In this document: positions 58,201 through 63,763 of the stretch, piece after piece | Layout: every line of letters starts with the position of its first letter | Position numbering within the stretch: position 1 is the stretch's first letter | Assembly: GCA_916613615.1 (NCBI GenBank) | Contig: OU744733.1 | Location: forward strand, 37,363,939 to 37,427,938 | Source: Steromphala cineraria | Taxonomy: Eukaryota > Mollusca > Gastropoda > Trochida > Trochidae | DNA length: 64,000 nt | Direction: 5' to 3' | The notes under the pieces: generated by a model | What the model saw: only the letters and a program-made list of their open reading frames with translations | Database searches by the model: none | What the model was told of the DNA's origin: nothing | Translations under genes and position numbers: made by a program

Positions 58201-58297
58201 ATTCTTACCTCATTTGTTAGAGGAGCTCTCCCTGGTTCCAGCACAACACACGTGGAGTTGTTGAGGTCAGCCTCGACCACTGTCTGCTGCTCATGGA
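37296..58297 (-). CDS. USP40: USP40-like ubiquitin-specific protease, C-terminal part (nine exons, 5' end outside window)
   Basis: USP40 is a large cysteine-type deubiquitinase; this is its C-terminal, ubiquitin-like-fold region and not the catalytic core. Minus-strand exons: 58297-58209, 57019-56896, 42014-41875, 41508-41403, 40753-40525, 39657-39592, 39313-39097, 38418-38317 and 37400-37296 (stop). Together they give about 391 residues, and all junctions are GT-AG with consistent phases. Family-like segments in order: [97 protein letters not shown], a Lys-rich linker, [12 protein letters not shown] and [16 protein letters not shown]. Identity rests on recalled similarity of these blocks to vertebrate USP40. 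No upstream exon was found between 58298 and 64000, so the rest lies beyond the window or the locus is truncated. The 14.2 kb Penelope-like insertion lies in the intron between 56896 and 42014. Confidence 0.82.
39821..40205. repeat. (GGAT)n tetranucleotide microsatellite
   Basis: About 385 bp of ggatggat with interspersed gataatggaa and gattgatgg variants. It lies in the USP40 intron between exons ending at 40525 and starting at 39657. The antisense frames rich in His-Pro-Ser-Ile are products of this repeat and not genes. Confidence 0.9.
42255..42270. repeat. left target-site duplication of the Penelope-like complex
   Basis: ctattaaatgatgtag recurs exactly at 56492-56507. Five bases (ctatt) could also belong to the element's inner end, so the true duplication is 11-16 bp. 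The bases just outside differ on the two sides. Confidence 0.8.
42295..44562 (-). CDS. PLE ORF2, unit 1: reverse transcriptase with GIY-YIG endonuclease
   Basis: 755 residues, the catalytic protein of the Penelope-like element: it cuts the target and copies element RNA at the nick. The RT part shows [11 protein letters not shown] (136-146), YLLPKIHK (213-220), GRPIISG (229-235), motif [12 protein letters not shown] (289-299), motif [18 protein letters not shown] (349-365), motif C RFIDDIF with catalytic Asp388-Asp389, and FLDTWVS (428-434). A Cys cluster (C617, C622, C625) precedes the endonuclease. There the GIY and YIG motifs read VVY (655-657) and YVG (668-670), followed by RIRLSEHF and a C-terminal Glu in [19 protein letters not shown] and the C-terminal GIY-YIG domain are diagnostic of endonuclease-bearing PLEs. 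The ORF1 stop lies one base upstream (TAAAATG). It differs from unit 2 by Phe165 instead of Val165. Confidence 0.95.
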   Translation of the reverse strand: MSNSKNLFVVNLSDYQLNESEINLLNKGLTFSPTPARGNKSQTFSDLKSFFRKMKITHFFHDFQNPNTTPVLDKKFGPKSKWNPPYSNDHSLESFVKAVTNDFFKLEDSKFKRSNITRAERESINLLKNNNEIIIKKADKGSAVVIQNTADYIKEALRQLADEKFYCKLTKDPTTDFSEIISKELTNLYLKDEISQKCLAGLLPEDTVAGRFYLLPKIHKCLTPGKIPGRPIISGNNTPTEKISSFVDEHIKEFVPQYPSYIKDTTHFIQRVESYHVDIDKDIILVTMDVTSLYTNIPNGEGLRAVAKAIRRYKPDWQLSSTGLLNLLKLVLQKNNFIFNGVNYLQVGGTAMGTKVAPSYANIFMAELEETLLQNAPDKPDLYVRFIDDIFMIWSKGLAKLETFIQYLNSAHPTIKFTAEFSRERVSFLDTWVSTVNQKTTLDFTVYSKPTDTHSYLLYTSCHPRHIKTKGPFSQFLRLKRICSTQEEYETHSLNLIKYYLKRGYPRRIIQQNKHKSDLTDRTTLLSPTPYVRPHTPRPVLVCDYNPMNMELNNIIRNRWHLLQGSDTCKTIFPAPHIAAYRRNKTLRDMLVKASITYPPTKPQISGKVVPFVDNLCDNTQCKLCTNIKRESHFYSSTTGRKYTCAIYNCKSRNVVYLLTCNKCKKQYVGETKREFRIRLSEHFADISHKRDKPVSLHFNLPNHSKSDLRYKVIAQLNQNPDLERTTKSRRSLELRWIFELQTFQPQGLNDKIVG
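44564..45682 (-). CDS. PLE ORF1, unit 1
   Basis: Open for 372 residues from the ATG at 45682. The more likely start is Met76 at 45457 ([13 protein letters not shown]), giving 297 residues, because the TATA box (45604-45612) and the hammerhead ribozyme (45535-45590) lie inside the longer frame. The middle is helical in look (residues about 125-280, rich in Leu, Ala, Glu, Lys). The C-terminal third has an [12 protein letters not shown] tract, then [15 protein letters not shown] and similar basic repeats, which suggest RNA binding in an RNP particle. No catalytic domain is visible and I recognise no homologue beyond the general PLE ORF1 type. Its stop and the ORF2 start are separated by one base, so translation of ORF2 may depend on reinitiation. 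Confidence 0.8.
   Translation of the reverse strand: MATGSSPAPPAAEPTRSRDPPKRVYKERQNPCYFSLTSPNTADETSHLAKLLPLRRLIGHPPVLLYFIPLPTSSKMSNGITPAPSCQSFTSVIEVETHHEPPISKRRKIDFDFTTSTAGAEEPKAVQLPVNLMQAYKQLRNAQSKSARLSVHIKFLEWCQTADMVPEQYRVSLPNVQATFPEELAKVRATSAKNFSLVLLANHLDLLRLQGKSIEETINEIQTSIPADTDSKHTETIQAAVNAIMDRETKQSLAKLQGKAEELRNLYAKKDPFNWQDFVQGTRPNTTGRSRSRSRSRPRDNNRRNFRRDDRRPPRQQGPPRLRRRDDPRKPRAGPKHINRSIKDALTLISRTLNLNNSAELSTNFSAISLNK
45535..45590 (-). ncRNA. hammerhead ribozyme, unit 1
   Basis: On the minus strand the conserved core CTGACGA, stem II GTCC/GGAC with a 9-nt loop, GAAA and the cleavage triplet GTC occur in order. Stem I pairs TTGCTA with TAGCAA and AGT with ACT, with a CTTC bulge on the 5' side available for loop-loop contact. 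Stem III is minimal (AC/GT). This is the short-stem-III type I form reported from Penelope-like elements. Predicted cleavage is just 3' of GTC. Confidence 0.85.
45604..45612 (-). promoter_or_regulatory. TATA box of PLE unit 1, with upstream E-box
   Basis: TATATAAGG on the minus strand ends 14 bases before the ribozyme's first stem. A palindromic E-box GTCACGTGAC lies at 45626-45635. Initiation about 30 bases downstream of the TATA box would fall in the ribozyme region. Confidence 0.55.
45648..45770 (-). repeat. cluster of four GCCGCCGGCGG palindromic words, unit 1
   Basis: The exact 11-mer GCCGCCGGCGG, centred on the palindrome GCCGGC, occurs at 45648, 45704, 45718 and 45760 in an otherwise AT-rich element. 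It lies just upstream of the E-box and TATA box. It could be a binding-site array for the element's own zinc-finger protein or for host factors; this is inference. Unit 2 and the inverted unit have the same cluster. Confidence 0.7.
46199..46238 (-). other. GC-rich hairpin downstream of the zinc-finger ORF, unit 1
   Basis: ggaccccc and gggggtcc close a stem with an inner ctctccc/gggagag pair, which would be very stable in RNA. It lies about 160 bases after the zinc-finger stop codon. A second smaller stem (cccgt/acggg) adjoins it at 46168-46192. It could protect or terminate transcripts. Confidence 0.6.
46400..47176 (-). CDS. PLE-borne C2H2 zinc-finger protein, unit 1
   Basis: 258 residues with two N-terminal classical C2H2 fingers: C7-C10-H23-H27 ([23 protein letters not shown]) and C35-C38-H51-H56 ([21 protein letters not shown]). 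A long Ser/Thr/Pro-rich linker follows (about 95-180). The C-terminal part is rich in Pro, Trp and acidic residues, with [15 protein letters not shown]. Two fingers can bind nucleic acid sequence-specifically; whether the target is DNA, element RNA or both is open. It is on the same strand as ORF1 and ORF2, has its own CRE-like upstream sites, and is intact in all three copies, which argues that it is part of the element. I do not recognise it as a standard PLE component. Confidence 0.85.
   Translation of the reverse strand: MDKSFHCPSCDASFTRRDTMKRHVESHHNASQFTCTLCPKVYKRKDDARRHIMLRHNVSVKSINSHINSNESTPRFKAWDTPKGPIFVTMSSREARLRATAAPTESTSGAQHQQGQPFRQPARDSIPSLPITPSTSSALTRPEPSTAHPSTSSASEVPMPTVSGPVETPLSQPTNGHGRCPYILNYGQVPMPPFSNWDCDIDPSLIVTEAWEVLPSFDKFHVPSNIPIPEYGPTHTNIENSTNILADAIRLTLDVPIL
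47193..47224 (-). promoter_or_regulatory. paired CRE-like sites upstream of the zinc-finger ORF, unit 1
   Basis: Two perfect TGACGTCA palindromes (47193-47200 and 47217-47224) lie 17 and 41 bases upstream of the ATG, inside a 24-bp direct repeat. This is the full CREB/ATF consensus, suggesting a promoter for the zinc-finger ORF independent of the TATA box. Confidence 0.55.
47368..49635 (-). CDS. PLE ORF2, unit 2: reverse transcriptase with GIY-YIG endonuclease
   Basis: 755 residues, identical to the unit 1 protein except Val165 in place of Phe165. All RT motifs, including the catalytic pair in RFIDDIF, and the C-terminal GIY-YIG motifs are intact. Position 165 lies before motif A in a weakly conserved segment, so both proteins could be active. 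Its ATG follows the ORF1 stop with one base between, as in unit 1. Confidence 0.95.
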   Translation of the reverse strand: MSNSKNLFVVNLSDYQLNESEINLLNKGLTFSPTPARGNKSQTFSDLKSFFRKMKITHFFHDFQNPNTTPVLDKKFGPKSKWNPPYSNDHSLESFVKAVTNDFFKLEDSKFKRSNITRAERESINLLKNNNEIIIKKADKGSAVVIQNTADYIKEALRQLADEKVYCKLTKDPTTDFSEIISKELTNLYLKDEISQKCLAGLLPEDTVAGRFYLLPKIHKCLTPGKIPGRPIISGNNTPTEKISSFVDEHIKEFVPQYPSYIKDTTHFIQRVESYHVDIDKDIILVTMDVTSLYTNIPNGEGLRAVAKAIRRYKPDWQLSSTGLLNLLKLVLQKNNFIFNGVNYLQVGGTAMGTKVAPSYANIFMAELEETLLQNAPDKPDLYVRFIDDIFMIWSKGLAKLETFIQYLNSAHPTIKFTAEFSRERVSFLDTWVSTVNQKTTLDFTVYSKPTDTHSYLLYTSCHPRHIKTKGPFSQFLRLKRICSTQEEYETHSLNLIKYYLKRGYPRRIIQQNKHKSDLTDRTTLLSPTPYVRPHTPRPVLVCDYNPMNMELNNIIRNRWHLLQGSDTCKTIFPAPHIAAYRRNKTLRDMLVKASITYPPTKPQISGKVVPFVDNLCDNTQCKLCTNIKRESHFYSSTTGRKYTCAIYNCKSRNVVYLLTCNKCKKQYVGETKREFRIRLSEHFADISHKRDKPVSLHFNLPNHSKSDLRYKVIAQLNQNPDLERTTKSRRSLELRWIFELQTFQPQGLNDKIVG
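49637..50755 (-). CDS. PLE ORF1, unit 2
   Basis: 372 codons, identical in protein sequence to unit 1. As there, the internal Met76 (50530) is the likelier start, since the TATA box and ribozyme fall within the first 75 codons. It has a basic Arg/Ser-rich C-terminal third and no recognised enzyme domain. Confidence 0.8.
   Translation of the reverse strand: MATGSSPAPPAAEPTRSRDPPKRVYKERQNPCYFSLTSPNTADETSHLAKLLPLRRLIGHPPVLLYFIPLPTSSKMSNGITPAPSCQSFTSVIEVETHHEPPISKRRKIDFDFTTSTAGAEEPKAVQLPVNLMQAYKQLRNAQSKSARLSVHIKFLEWCQTADMVPEQYRVSLPNVQATFPEELAKVRATSAKNFSLVLLANHLDLLRLQGKSIEETINEIQTSIPADTDSKHTETIQAAVNAIMDRETKQSLAKLQGKAEELRNLYAKKDPFNWQDFVQGTRPNTTGRSRSRSRSRPRDNNRRNFRRDDRRPPRQQGPPRLRRRDDPRKPRAGPKHINRSIKDALTLISRTLNLNNSAELSTNFSAISLNK
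50608..50663 (-). ncRNA. hammerhead ribozyme, unit 2
   Basis: Identical in sequence to the unit 1 ribozyme: CTGACGA, stem II GTCC/GGAC, GAAA, GTC and the two-part stem I. In a transcript running through the tandem, cleavage at this site and at the unit 1 site would release a 5073-nt RNA. Confidence 0.85.
50677..50685 (-). promoter_or_regulatory. TATA box of PLE unit 2
   Basis: TATATAAGG on the minus strand, 14 bases before the ribozyme. The palindromic E-box GTCACGTGAC lies 14 bases further upstream, as in unit 1. Confidence 0.55.
51473..52249 (-). CDS. PLE-borne C2H2 zinc-finger protein, unit 2
   Basis: 258 residues, identical in protein sequence to the unit 1 copy: two C2H2 fingers, a Ser/Thr/Pro-rich middle and an acidic Trp-containing end. 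The one base difference noticed (51779) is silent. Paired TGACGTCA sites lie at 52266-52273 and 52290-52297. Confidence 0.85.
   Translation of the reverse strand: MDKSFHCPSCDASFTRRDTMKRHVESHHNASQFTCTLCPKVYKRKDDARRHIMLRHNVSVKSINSHINSNESTPRFKAWDTPKGPIFVTMSSREARLRATAAPTESTSGAQHQQGQPFRQPARDSIPSLPITPSTSSALTRPEPSTAHPSTSSASEVPMPTVSGPVETPLSQPTNGHGRCPYILNYGQVPMPPFSNWDCDIDPSLIVTEAWEVLPSFDKFHVPSNIPIPEYGPTHTNIENSTNILADAIRLTLDVPIL
52266..52297 (-). promoter_or_regulatory. paired CRE-like sites, unit 2
   Basis: Two TGACGTCA palindromes in the same 24-bp spacing as in unit 1, directly upstream of the zinc-finger ATG at 52249. Confidence 0.5.
52441..53050 (-). pseudogene. PLE ORF2 3' fragment, third unit
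   Basis: Encodes ORF2 residues from about 554 to 755, i.e. the linker, Cys cluster and complete GIY-YIG domain, without the RT. It is open to the stop at 52441, and the first Met gives 166 residues. Homology breaks at 53050 where a 107 bp filler enters, and 15 bp more of the same frame follow at 53158-53172. Two base differences from units 1 and 2 are visible (cccagag for cccggag; tgtcagaa for tgtcggaa). It has no promoter of its own. Confidence 0.85.
53051..53157. other. 107-bp filler at the foldback junction of the PLE
   Basis: It begins gggaaaactcggccgcag and ends gtgattcacgtg. It matches nothing I could find elsewhere in the window. It splits the third-unit ORF2 cleanly, with no flanking duplication. 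Filler DNA of this kind suggests template switching or end joining during integration. Confidence 0.6.
53176..54612 (+). pseudogene. PLE ORF2, inverted 5'-truncated copy
   Basis: Codes for ORF2 from residue 279 (IDKDII) to the end, so RT motifs A, B and C with the catalytic Asp pair and the whole GIY-YIG domain remain. The first 278 residues are missing. A fortuitous ATG in the junction at 53146 opens a 488-codon frame that reads into it. It lies on the opposite strand to units 1 and 2 and forms a long inverted repeat with the adjacent third-unit fragment. Confidence 0.88.
54804..55580 (+). CDS. PLE-borne C2H2 zinc-finger protein, inverted copy
   Basis: 258 residues, as in units 1 and 2 but with Gln replacing Pro in EVLPSF near the C-terminus. 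Both fingers are intact. The paired TGACGTCA sites (54756-54763 and 54780-54787) are retained upstream. A third intact copy on the other strand suggests little decay since insertion. Confidence 0.85.
   Translation: MDKSFHCPSCDASFTRRDTMKRHVESHHNASQFTCTLCPKVYKRKDDARRHIMLRHNVSVKSINSHINSNESTPRFKAWDTPKGPIFVTMSSREARLRATAAPTESTSGAQHQQGQPFRQPARDSIPSLPITPSTSSALTRPEPSTAHPSTSSASEVPMPTVSGPVETPLSQPTNGHGRCPYILNYGQVPMPPFSNWDCDIDPSLIVTEAWEVLQSFDKFHVPSNIPIPEYGPTHTNIENSTNILADAIRLTLDVPIL
56368..56376 (+). promoter_or_regulatory. TATA box of the inverted PLE copy
   Basis: TATATAAGG, 14 bases before the ribozyme and preceded by GTCACGTGAC at 56345-56354. It points out of the element and into the USP40 intron, antisense to the host gene. 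Confidence 0.5.
56390..56445 (+). ncRNA. hammerhead ribozyme, inverted copy
   Basis: Stem I 5' strand TTGCTA 56390-56395, CTGACGA 56403-56409, stem II 56410-56426, GAAA 56427-56430, GTC 56434-56436, and stem I 3' strand 56437-56445. The predicted cleavage follows C56436. The element's outer end is only about 55 bases beyond. Confidence 0.85.
56492..56507. repeat. right target-site duplication of the PLE complex
   Basis: ctattaaatgatgtag, identical to 42255-42270. The overlap ctatt is also found at this point in the element (cttactctatttt in the full units), so integration used or left microhomology. Confidence 0.8.
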
Positions 58298-59464
58298 CTG
58301 AAACAAGACATGATCCCTTGTGAAGGACATCTATCATTTCAAAGGATAGGATTTTTTAGAATTTAACTTCTACAAATCATAAATATTAATTTAATCCATA
58401 CATTGTACATCTTCACACCTTCAAGCCTCTCACAAGTAAACATGGTTAACCTTAGAAGAAACTTTTAATTAAGAAGGAAGAACTGATTCACCCAAACTTG
58501 TGGGAACACATTTTAAATGAAATAGCAAAATTGATAAAAGCATTGTCATGCAAATGGTCACATTTGTTTCCAATATTTCAATTTTGTTACATAGACTTAA
58601 ATCTTCAACAAAAATCATCTGAAAATGACATTTACCCAGGTCTCAAATAAATCAGAATATTTGTTTTAAATTATAAAACTAACAAGTAGACATAATCATC
58701 AATATCTCTTGACATTGGAGCAAAAGCAATATATGCATACTATTTTTCACATTTTTTCATGTGGAAAATTACTACAAAAATGTTTGATTTCAAACATTTC
58801 TTTAATTGATTATCTAATTAAAAGGACTCTTTCTAAGAAGAAAAAAGATTAATGTTCATTTCAATACTGTCCCAATGAAGGGGATAAAAAAATGCAAACT
58901 AATAAGTTAAGAATTTAAGGTTCCTTTTATATTTCAATTTGTCCTGGGGTTGGTAATATTAACAGAAATGTCTCTCGAGGAGAAGGTTCTTTGTTTATTT
59001 CAATATTCTATCATAGGATAGAAATTTCCAATATTGATAAGCAAATTAATATCTTACATATTAGTACATTTCATAAGATATATTTATTTATTGTGAAGTT
59101 CAAGTTCTTCAAGTTGTCCGGAATAAGTAAAAAAGACGTAATATTTAGTCACATAGATTATCCTTAATTTATTAGCAGACATCTTATACACATATCCATT
59201 TATTATCATTCTTATGACAAGCTTTAAGCCCTAAGGCAAAATTAGGACAGTCTATTCAGACACTTTGATAAATCCTCAATCTTCTAGACATGTCAACACA
59301 TAAAAACAATGCATTGTCAACTACTCTTTATCTACTGCCAATTGAATCAATTCATGGATCAGCTATATAAACTGACCAAATGTTAAAACAAGTAACTCTC
59401 TCAGGGGCAGTGGGACAAAGTGGAAAGAAATGTCTCAATAGGAGAGCCTGGGAAGTACTCAGTT
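58298..59464. other. no further exon or gene seen
   Basis: AT-rich sequence upstream (on the minus strand) of the first USP40 exon in the window. I found no preceding exon of the right phase. Presumably this is intron. Confidence 0.4.
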
Positions 59465-59536
59465 CTCTAGTAGAGGGGGAGGGGGTTCTAATCTTTATTT
59501 CTTTATTCTCCCGGGGGAGTGGGCCAGTCCTGGAGG
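59465..59536 (-). pseudogene. duplicated U2 3' end and downstream flank
   Basis: 72 bp identical to 59560-59631, offset by 95 bp. It holds the last 20 or so nucleotides of U2 (ggagtgggccagtcctggag) and the purine-rich downstream flank that includes the likely 3' processing box. The rest of U2 is absent. Confidence 0.75.
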
Positions 59537-59610
59537 AGAGAGGGGGGCAGGAGTCAATACTCTAGTAGAGGGGGAGGGGGTTCTAATCTTTATTTCTTTA
59601 TTCTCCCGGG

Positions 59611-59801
59611 GGAGTGGGCCAGTCCTGGAGGTACTGCAATACCAGGTCAACCCGTGGCAAAGGTGGAGCAAGCCCCTGACACTTCGCCGAGTACCAAAAA
59701 TCAGTTTAATATCGATGTCCCCCAATGGGGGACGTATCAGATATTAAGCTGATAAGAACAGATACTACACTTTGATCTTAGCCAAAAGGCCGAGAAGCGA
59801 T
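59611..59801 (-). ncRNA. U2 small nuclear RNA
   Basis: RNA core of the U2 snRNP, which pairs with the intron branch point. The minus strand starts ATCGCTTCTCGGCCTTTTGG and then AAGATCAAAGTGTAGTATCT, with the branch-point recognition GTAGTA at 59769-59764. The Sm site ATTTTTGG (59701-59694) and the 3' stem CCTGGTATTGCAGTACCTCC follow. The length of about 191 nt equals the animal norm. The 3' end is placed by stem pairing. The region from stem IIb on is diverged from vertebrates but folds. A likely 3' box (AAAGATTAGA) lies at about 59584-59593. Confidence 0.95.
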
Positions 59802-59839
59802 ACCAGAGAAGTCCCGAGACTGCGAACTGTACCTGAGCA

Positions 59840-60210
59840 ATGAATTGAGTCTCCACAGTGTCAAGTCTTGAAAACTTGTAATTTTTACTATCATATTCAG
59901 GACAATGATTTATGGAAATGGTAGTACAGTTTCTAAGTAAATTCATCTGTTTTGTGGTGAAACAATTATTTTGGAATATATTTTATTTCTTTTCAAATAT
60001 CCAATTTTGTTATGTCTGGATAGGGCTCTCTAATAATAGATCTCATTGAAACGTAGGCTATACGCAACCTGCCCTCTCTACGCATGACAAAGATCTGACC
60101 TAGTTGAGCTATTTATAGATCTGTTAGACTGGGTCTGCATATCAGTTACTCTGCTCTGTCTATACAGCCTGTCTCAAGCAGAGGCTCAGTTTGTAACAGG
60201 ACATGTGGCA
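59840..60210. repeat. U2 upstream region, source of the duplicate at 62045
   Basis: Shared with 62045-62440 are gtgtcaagtcttga, caatgatttat, gttactctgctctg and acagcctgt, in the same order and spacing. This includes the presumed U2 promoter. Confidence 0.6.
59858..59870 (-). promoter_or_regulatory. candidate proximal sequence element of U2
   Basis: CAAGACTTGACAC on the minus strand lies at about -57 to -69 from U2. That is close to where snRNA promoters carry their PSE. The same word is kept at 62073-62085 in the duplicated flank, while surrounding bases have drifted. Assignment is by position and conservation only. Confidence 0.4.
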
Positions 60211-61734
60211 AATCAGTACCGGTAATTGCTTTTGACTTAGTTATCTTCACCGTGAAGGCTCCTCTTATTTCGAGTAATAAACTCTATCCAAACTTTAGTT
60301 AATATTTAATCTTGTATCTGGATTCAAATAAACACTGATAAACTTAAAAACACATATTCTTTAGTGACAGAATCTTCTAAAAACATTATTCAAAGTTATC
60401 TAAATTCAATGCATTTCAGCAATTATTCTTAATGTTACATACAATTTAAAATTTTGATAATACTATCAAAATACATCTTGTGAAAACTTATAAGCAAAAT
60501 AAAAATCAATATAAAATAATAGTAATTATAATATATGGGAGAAAACATATCAAAATTATACACAAAAACTAATAAACCATTATCATTGAAAAATATTGTG
60601 TACACGGTAACTTTCCTTTAATAAAACAACATAATCTAGTTTTCCTGCCCCTGATTCAAATAACCAAATCAAAGTCAAAGAAAGGTTTAAGTTGCTATAT
60701 CTTATTGTTCCAATTTTGATTAACTTTAATTACGACATGAATATTAAAATTATGATTAAATCTACTCCCCTGAAATGATGACAAATATGCTCACAAAGCA
60801 TATGAATAGTTCGAATTGACCAAACATACATCAAGGAACATCAATTCCTTTAAACATCAACTAACCTCGACCTTATCACTTCTCGATATTCGTTATAAGA
60901 TTTTTCCAAAGAATTATAAGCTGGACTAAATTTGTGTTAATTTGTCCAATAAACACCTTTAATTAGCCTTTCATTAAGACAGCGTAACTGTCGGCTGTGA
61001 AAAACCCACCTGGGTTAGGGGCCATAAAACTCGCGCGGGTGTGACGTAATAAACAGACTATACAGAGTAACGCATCATTATTTCAACTGAAATACCGCCT
61101 ACATAATAGTTTAATTACCATTGATGTGGATATCTTTTATACACCAAATGCTTAGTAGTGTTACATCGTCAAATGATTTATCTAACTGAGTTGAAAACAT
61201 TTTCTGAAAATCGTTAATTTTTTTTTTTCCCTGTGGTATTGTTACGATAGATGTATAGATAACGAGGCTGATTCTGTTTATGACGTCACAAAATGGGGGT
61301 GTGACCAGTCATGCATTCACTTGTTTGTTGTCAGATAGGCAGGGATAAATTTACCTGCGTGTCCTGCTTTAAATACTCACAAAAAGTTAGAAAGGACTCA
61401 TATAAATTTAAGTTGTGAGTCCTGGGATAATAGTTTTTTGTGTGATACCATGTGCTTACTTATTTAAGGACTCATGTAAATCAGCTTGGACTCACAAGAC
61501 TTTTTGGTAGCAAGTCCCTTGACTCAGAGGGTCATATCTGTAGATTGAACACTGGATAGGTCTAAGCGGCCCATCAAAAGTGGCTTTCAAAAACGGCTTT
61601 CATTTCCAAACTAAACATATTTGAGTAGCCACCTTTGATATTATATTGATTATTATATATTTGATATTGTAATCAGACTTTCTATATTCAAAAGAAAATA
61701 GTGAAATATGTTTGTGGTTATGTGAACTTTAAAA
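60211..61734. other. no gene seen
   Basis: AT-rich stretch with no coding or RNA-gene signal that I can support. A short run of T (61219-61228) and a CRE-like gacgtcac at about 61283 are the only notable words. Confidence 0.4.
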
Positions 61735-61977
61735 GAACTTTCTAAATTTCTACTCATACATATAAAGAGAAAACATATTTATTATTCCATGACACCTGAG
61801 CTTTACGAGGTCAGAATGCTCAGACGAAATAAACTTTTCTTCGTACAATGAAGGGGCTAAGAAGGGAAGTTATTGTTTAGCGCCACTTGGGCAGTATTGC
61901 AGCCATTTGTGCAAGCAAGGGGACGGAATCTGACATTGTTTATAATCTTGAGAAATATCTCCCCTTTCAAATTGCAG
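61735..61977. repeat. direct repeat with 63764-64000, copy 1
   Basis: About 240 bp, nearly identical to the window's last 237 bases, offset 2028 bp. It includes gaggtcagaatgctca, gaaataaacttttcttc and gcgccacttgggcagtattg. It lies beside the duplicated U2 flank, so both may belong to one tandem duplication of about 2.0-2.2 kb. Confidence 0.8.
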
Positions 61978-62044
61978 ATCAAGTGGTATGATCTGAATCA
62001 AAAAGAAGAGAAGAACGACAGACTATGAGAGAAGACTTCAAACT

Positions 62045-62440
62045 GTATCATGGCAATAATTGAGTCAACTGAGTGTCAAGTCTTGATAAATCGTAATTTG
62101 TAATATCATACTCAAGATAATGATTTATCAAAAAAGGAGTATGGATTCAATGTGGATTCATCAATATTGTGAATTAACTAATATTTTGGAGAATATTTTC
62201 TTTTGACCAGCATTTCCATTTTTGTTAGATTTCAATAAGGTTTTTCAAAACGCTGATTATATTTAGAAGCAGGAAGTATACAACAGCAGTAAAACATGTG
62301 ACAAGATTTGACCTAGTTTGGATAAATATATATACACACATATGAACCTGATTGACTGGTTCTACAGACGAGTTACTCTGCTCTGGCCTTACAGCCTGTT
62401 TGACTGTTTAACATAGACAGAGTCTAGTTTGTGCAGATAG
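62045..62440. repeat. duplicated U2 upstream flank without a U2 gene
   Basis: Diverged copy of 59840-60210, offset about 2.2 kb. The candidate PSE word is intact, yet where U2 should begin (about 62016 reading leftward) there is unrelated sequence. It looks like a decayed or partial U2 locus duplication. Confidence 0.6.
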
Positions 62441-62687
62441 TTGAGTCAATAGTCATGGTTAGAACAGAATTATCTCAAGTCTCTAACATATTTGTTACAT
62501 TTTATTAATCTTGAAAATATTTTTAAACTTACGGATAAACTAGAAAGTTGTTTTACTCGTAAAAAAAGACTTCTCCCCCATACACCATTTCAGCTGGATG
62601 TTGTTTTTGAAAATTCCTTATAGTTATAAAAAAAGATCATATTCTTTCTATAAAACAACAAACTGTAAGTTTTGGTTCTATTTATGA

Positions 62688-63347
62688 AAATAACCCTTCC
62701 CTTCAAAATGACAAAGTCCAAAGTGTTGCTATGGAAAAAAAATTTTTTTTAAAGTTTGAAACCCCCAAAAGGCACATCTATTTGATATAAAGGGGATGTT
62801 TAGCAAATATGATGAAGATCGGTCAAGTAGTTTCAGAGTTTTGCTCTGGAAACTAACCATACCGTTCAAAATGACAAAGATCAAACTGTCGCCATGGAAA
62901 CACAATATTTTTTTTAAAAACAATTTGAAACCTCCAAAAGGCACATCTACATGATATGAAGACGATGTATACCAAATTTGGTGAAGATTGGTCAGGTAGT
63001 TTCAGAGTTATGCTCCTGAAACTAACTCTTTCTTCAAAGTGACTGTCCAAACTGTTGTCAAGGAAATTAAAAAAATAAAATTGAAAAGAAATTGAAACCT
63101 CCAAAAGGCAGATCTACATGATATAGAGTATGTATACCAAATTTGGTGAATATTGGTCAAGTAGCTTCAGAGTTATGATCCGGAAACTAACCCTACCCTT
63201 CAAAATGACAAAGTCCAAACTGTTGCTATGGAAACCCAAAAAAATAAAATTGAAAAAAAGTTGAAACCCCTGAAAGGCACATCTACATGATATGAAGAGT
63301 ATGTATACCAATTTAGTGATGATTGACCTCCCTTTGAGGGGAGACAT
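62688..63347. repeat. four-unit tandem array, about 165-bp period
   Basis: Units start near 62688, 62850, 63019 and 63183. Each contains variants of cttcaaaatgacaaagtcc, aggcacatctacatgatat and ttggtgaagattggtcaag. Units are diverged. Minus-strand frames across it repeat the same peptide words and are not genes. Confidence 0.7.
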
Positions 63348-63417
63348 AATTATACCAAATTTAAAATAAGTTTTATATTTATAAATATTGGTGAATATAA
63401 TTTACTTTATTAAAATG

Positions 63418-63655
63418 AAAGAGCAATTGGTTCAGTAGCTCATTAGGATATCTAATTAATTATACAAGGGGTCAGAGGTCACCGTATGATGAGTTAAAGG
63501 ATGACAAAATCTATGTTCTGGAATCTCTATCAGCAAAGGAGTAAACAAAGTTTCAGCTAACTAGACCTTTTGCTTCTGGAGAAGAATTTGAAATATCATT
63601 AAGTTACGGCCGGATGGATGCCAGACACATGCCATACCATAAGGCTTTTCAGGTA
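63418..63655 (+). repeat. short, diverged GAGCCATTGGCTC-type element
   Basis: Starts gagcaattggttcagtagct and ends catgccataccataagg, with a single inner unit (gcttctggagaagaatttg). It is a minimal member of the family at 8121, 19914 and 29184, without tandem expansion. Confidence 0.55.
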
Positions 63656-63763
63656 AGATGAGAATAAATATGTTCAAAAGTTCATATGTGAAATTAGTAC
63701 TTTGAAATAACTGTCAAAATACATTACGAACAACCTAATAAATAAATCACAAACAATGACAAA

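Noticed and set aside
61860..61920. U4 snRNA-like word (ggcagtattgcagcca)
   Set aside because: Only about 16 bases resemble U4; the rest of the RNA, its Sm site and its stems are missing. The same word recurs at 63900 as part of a flank duplication.
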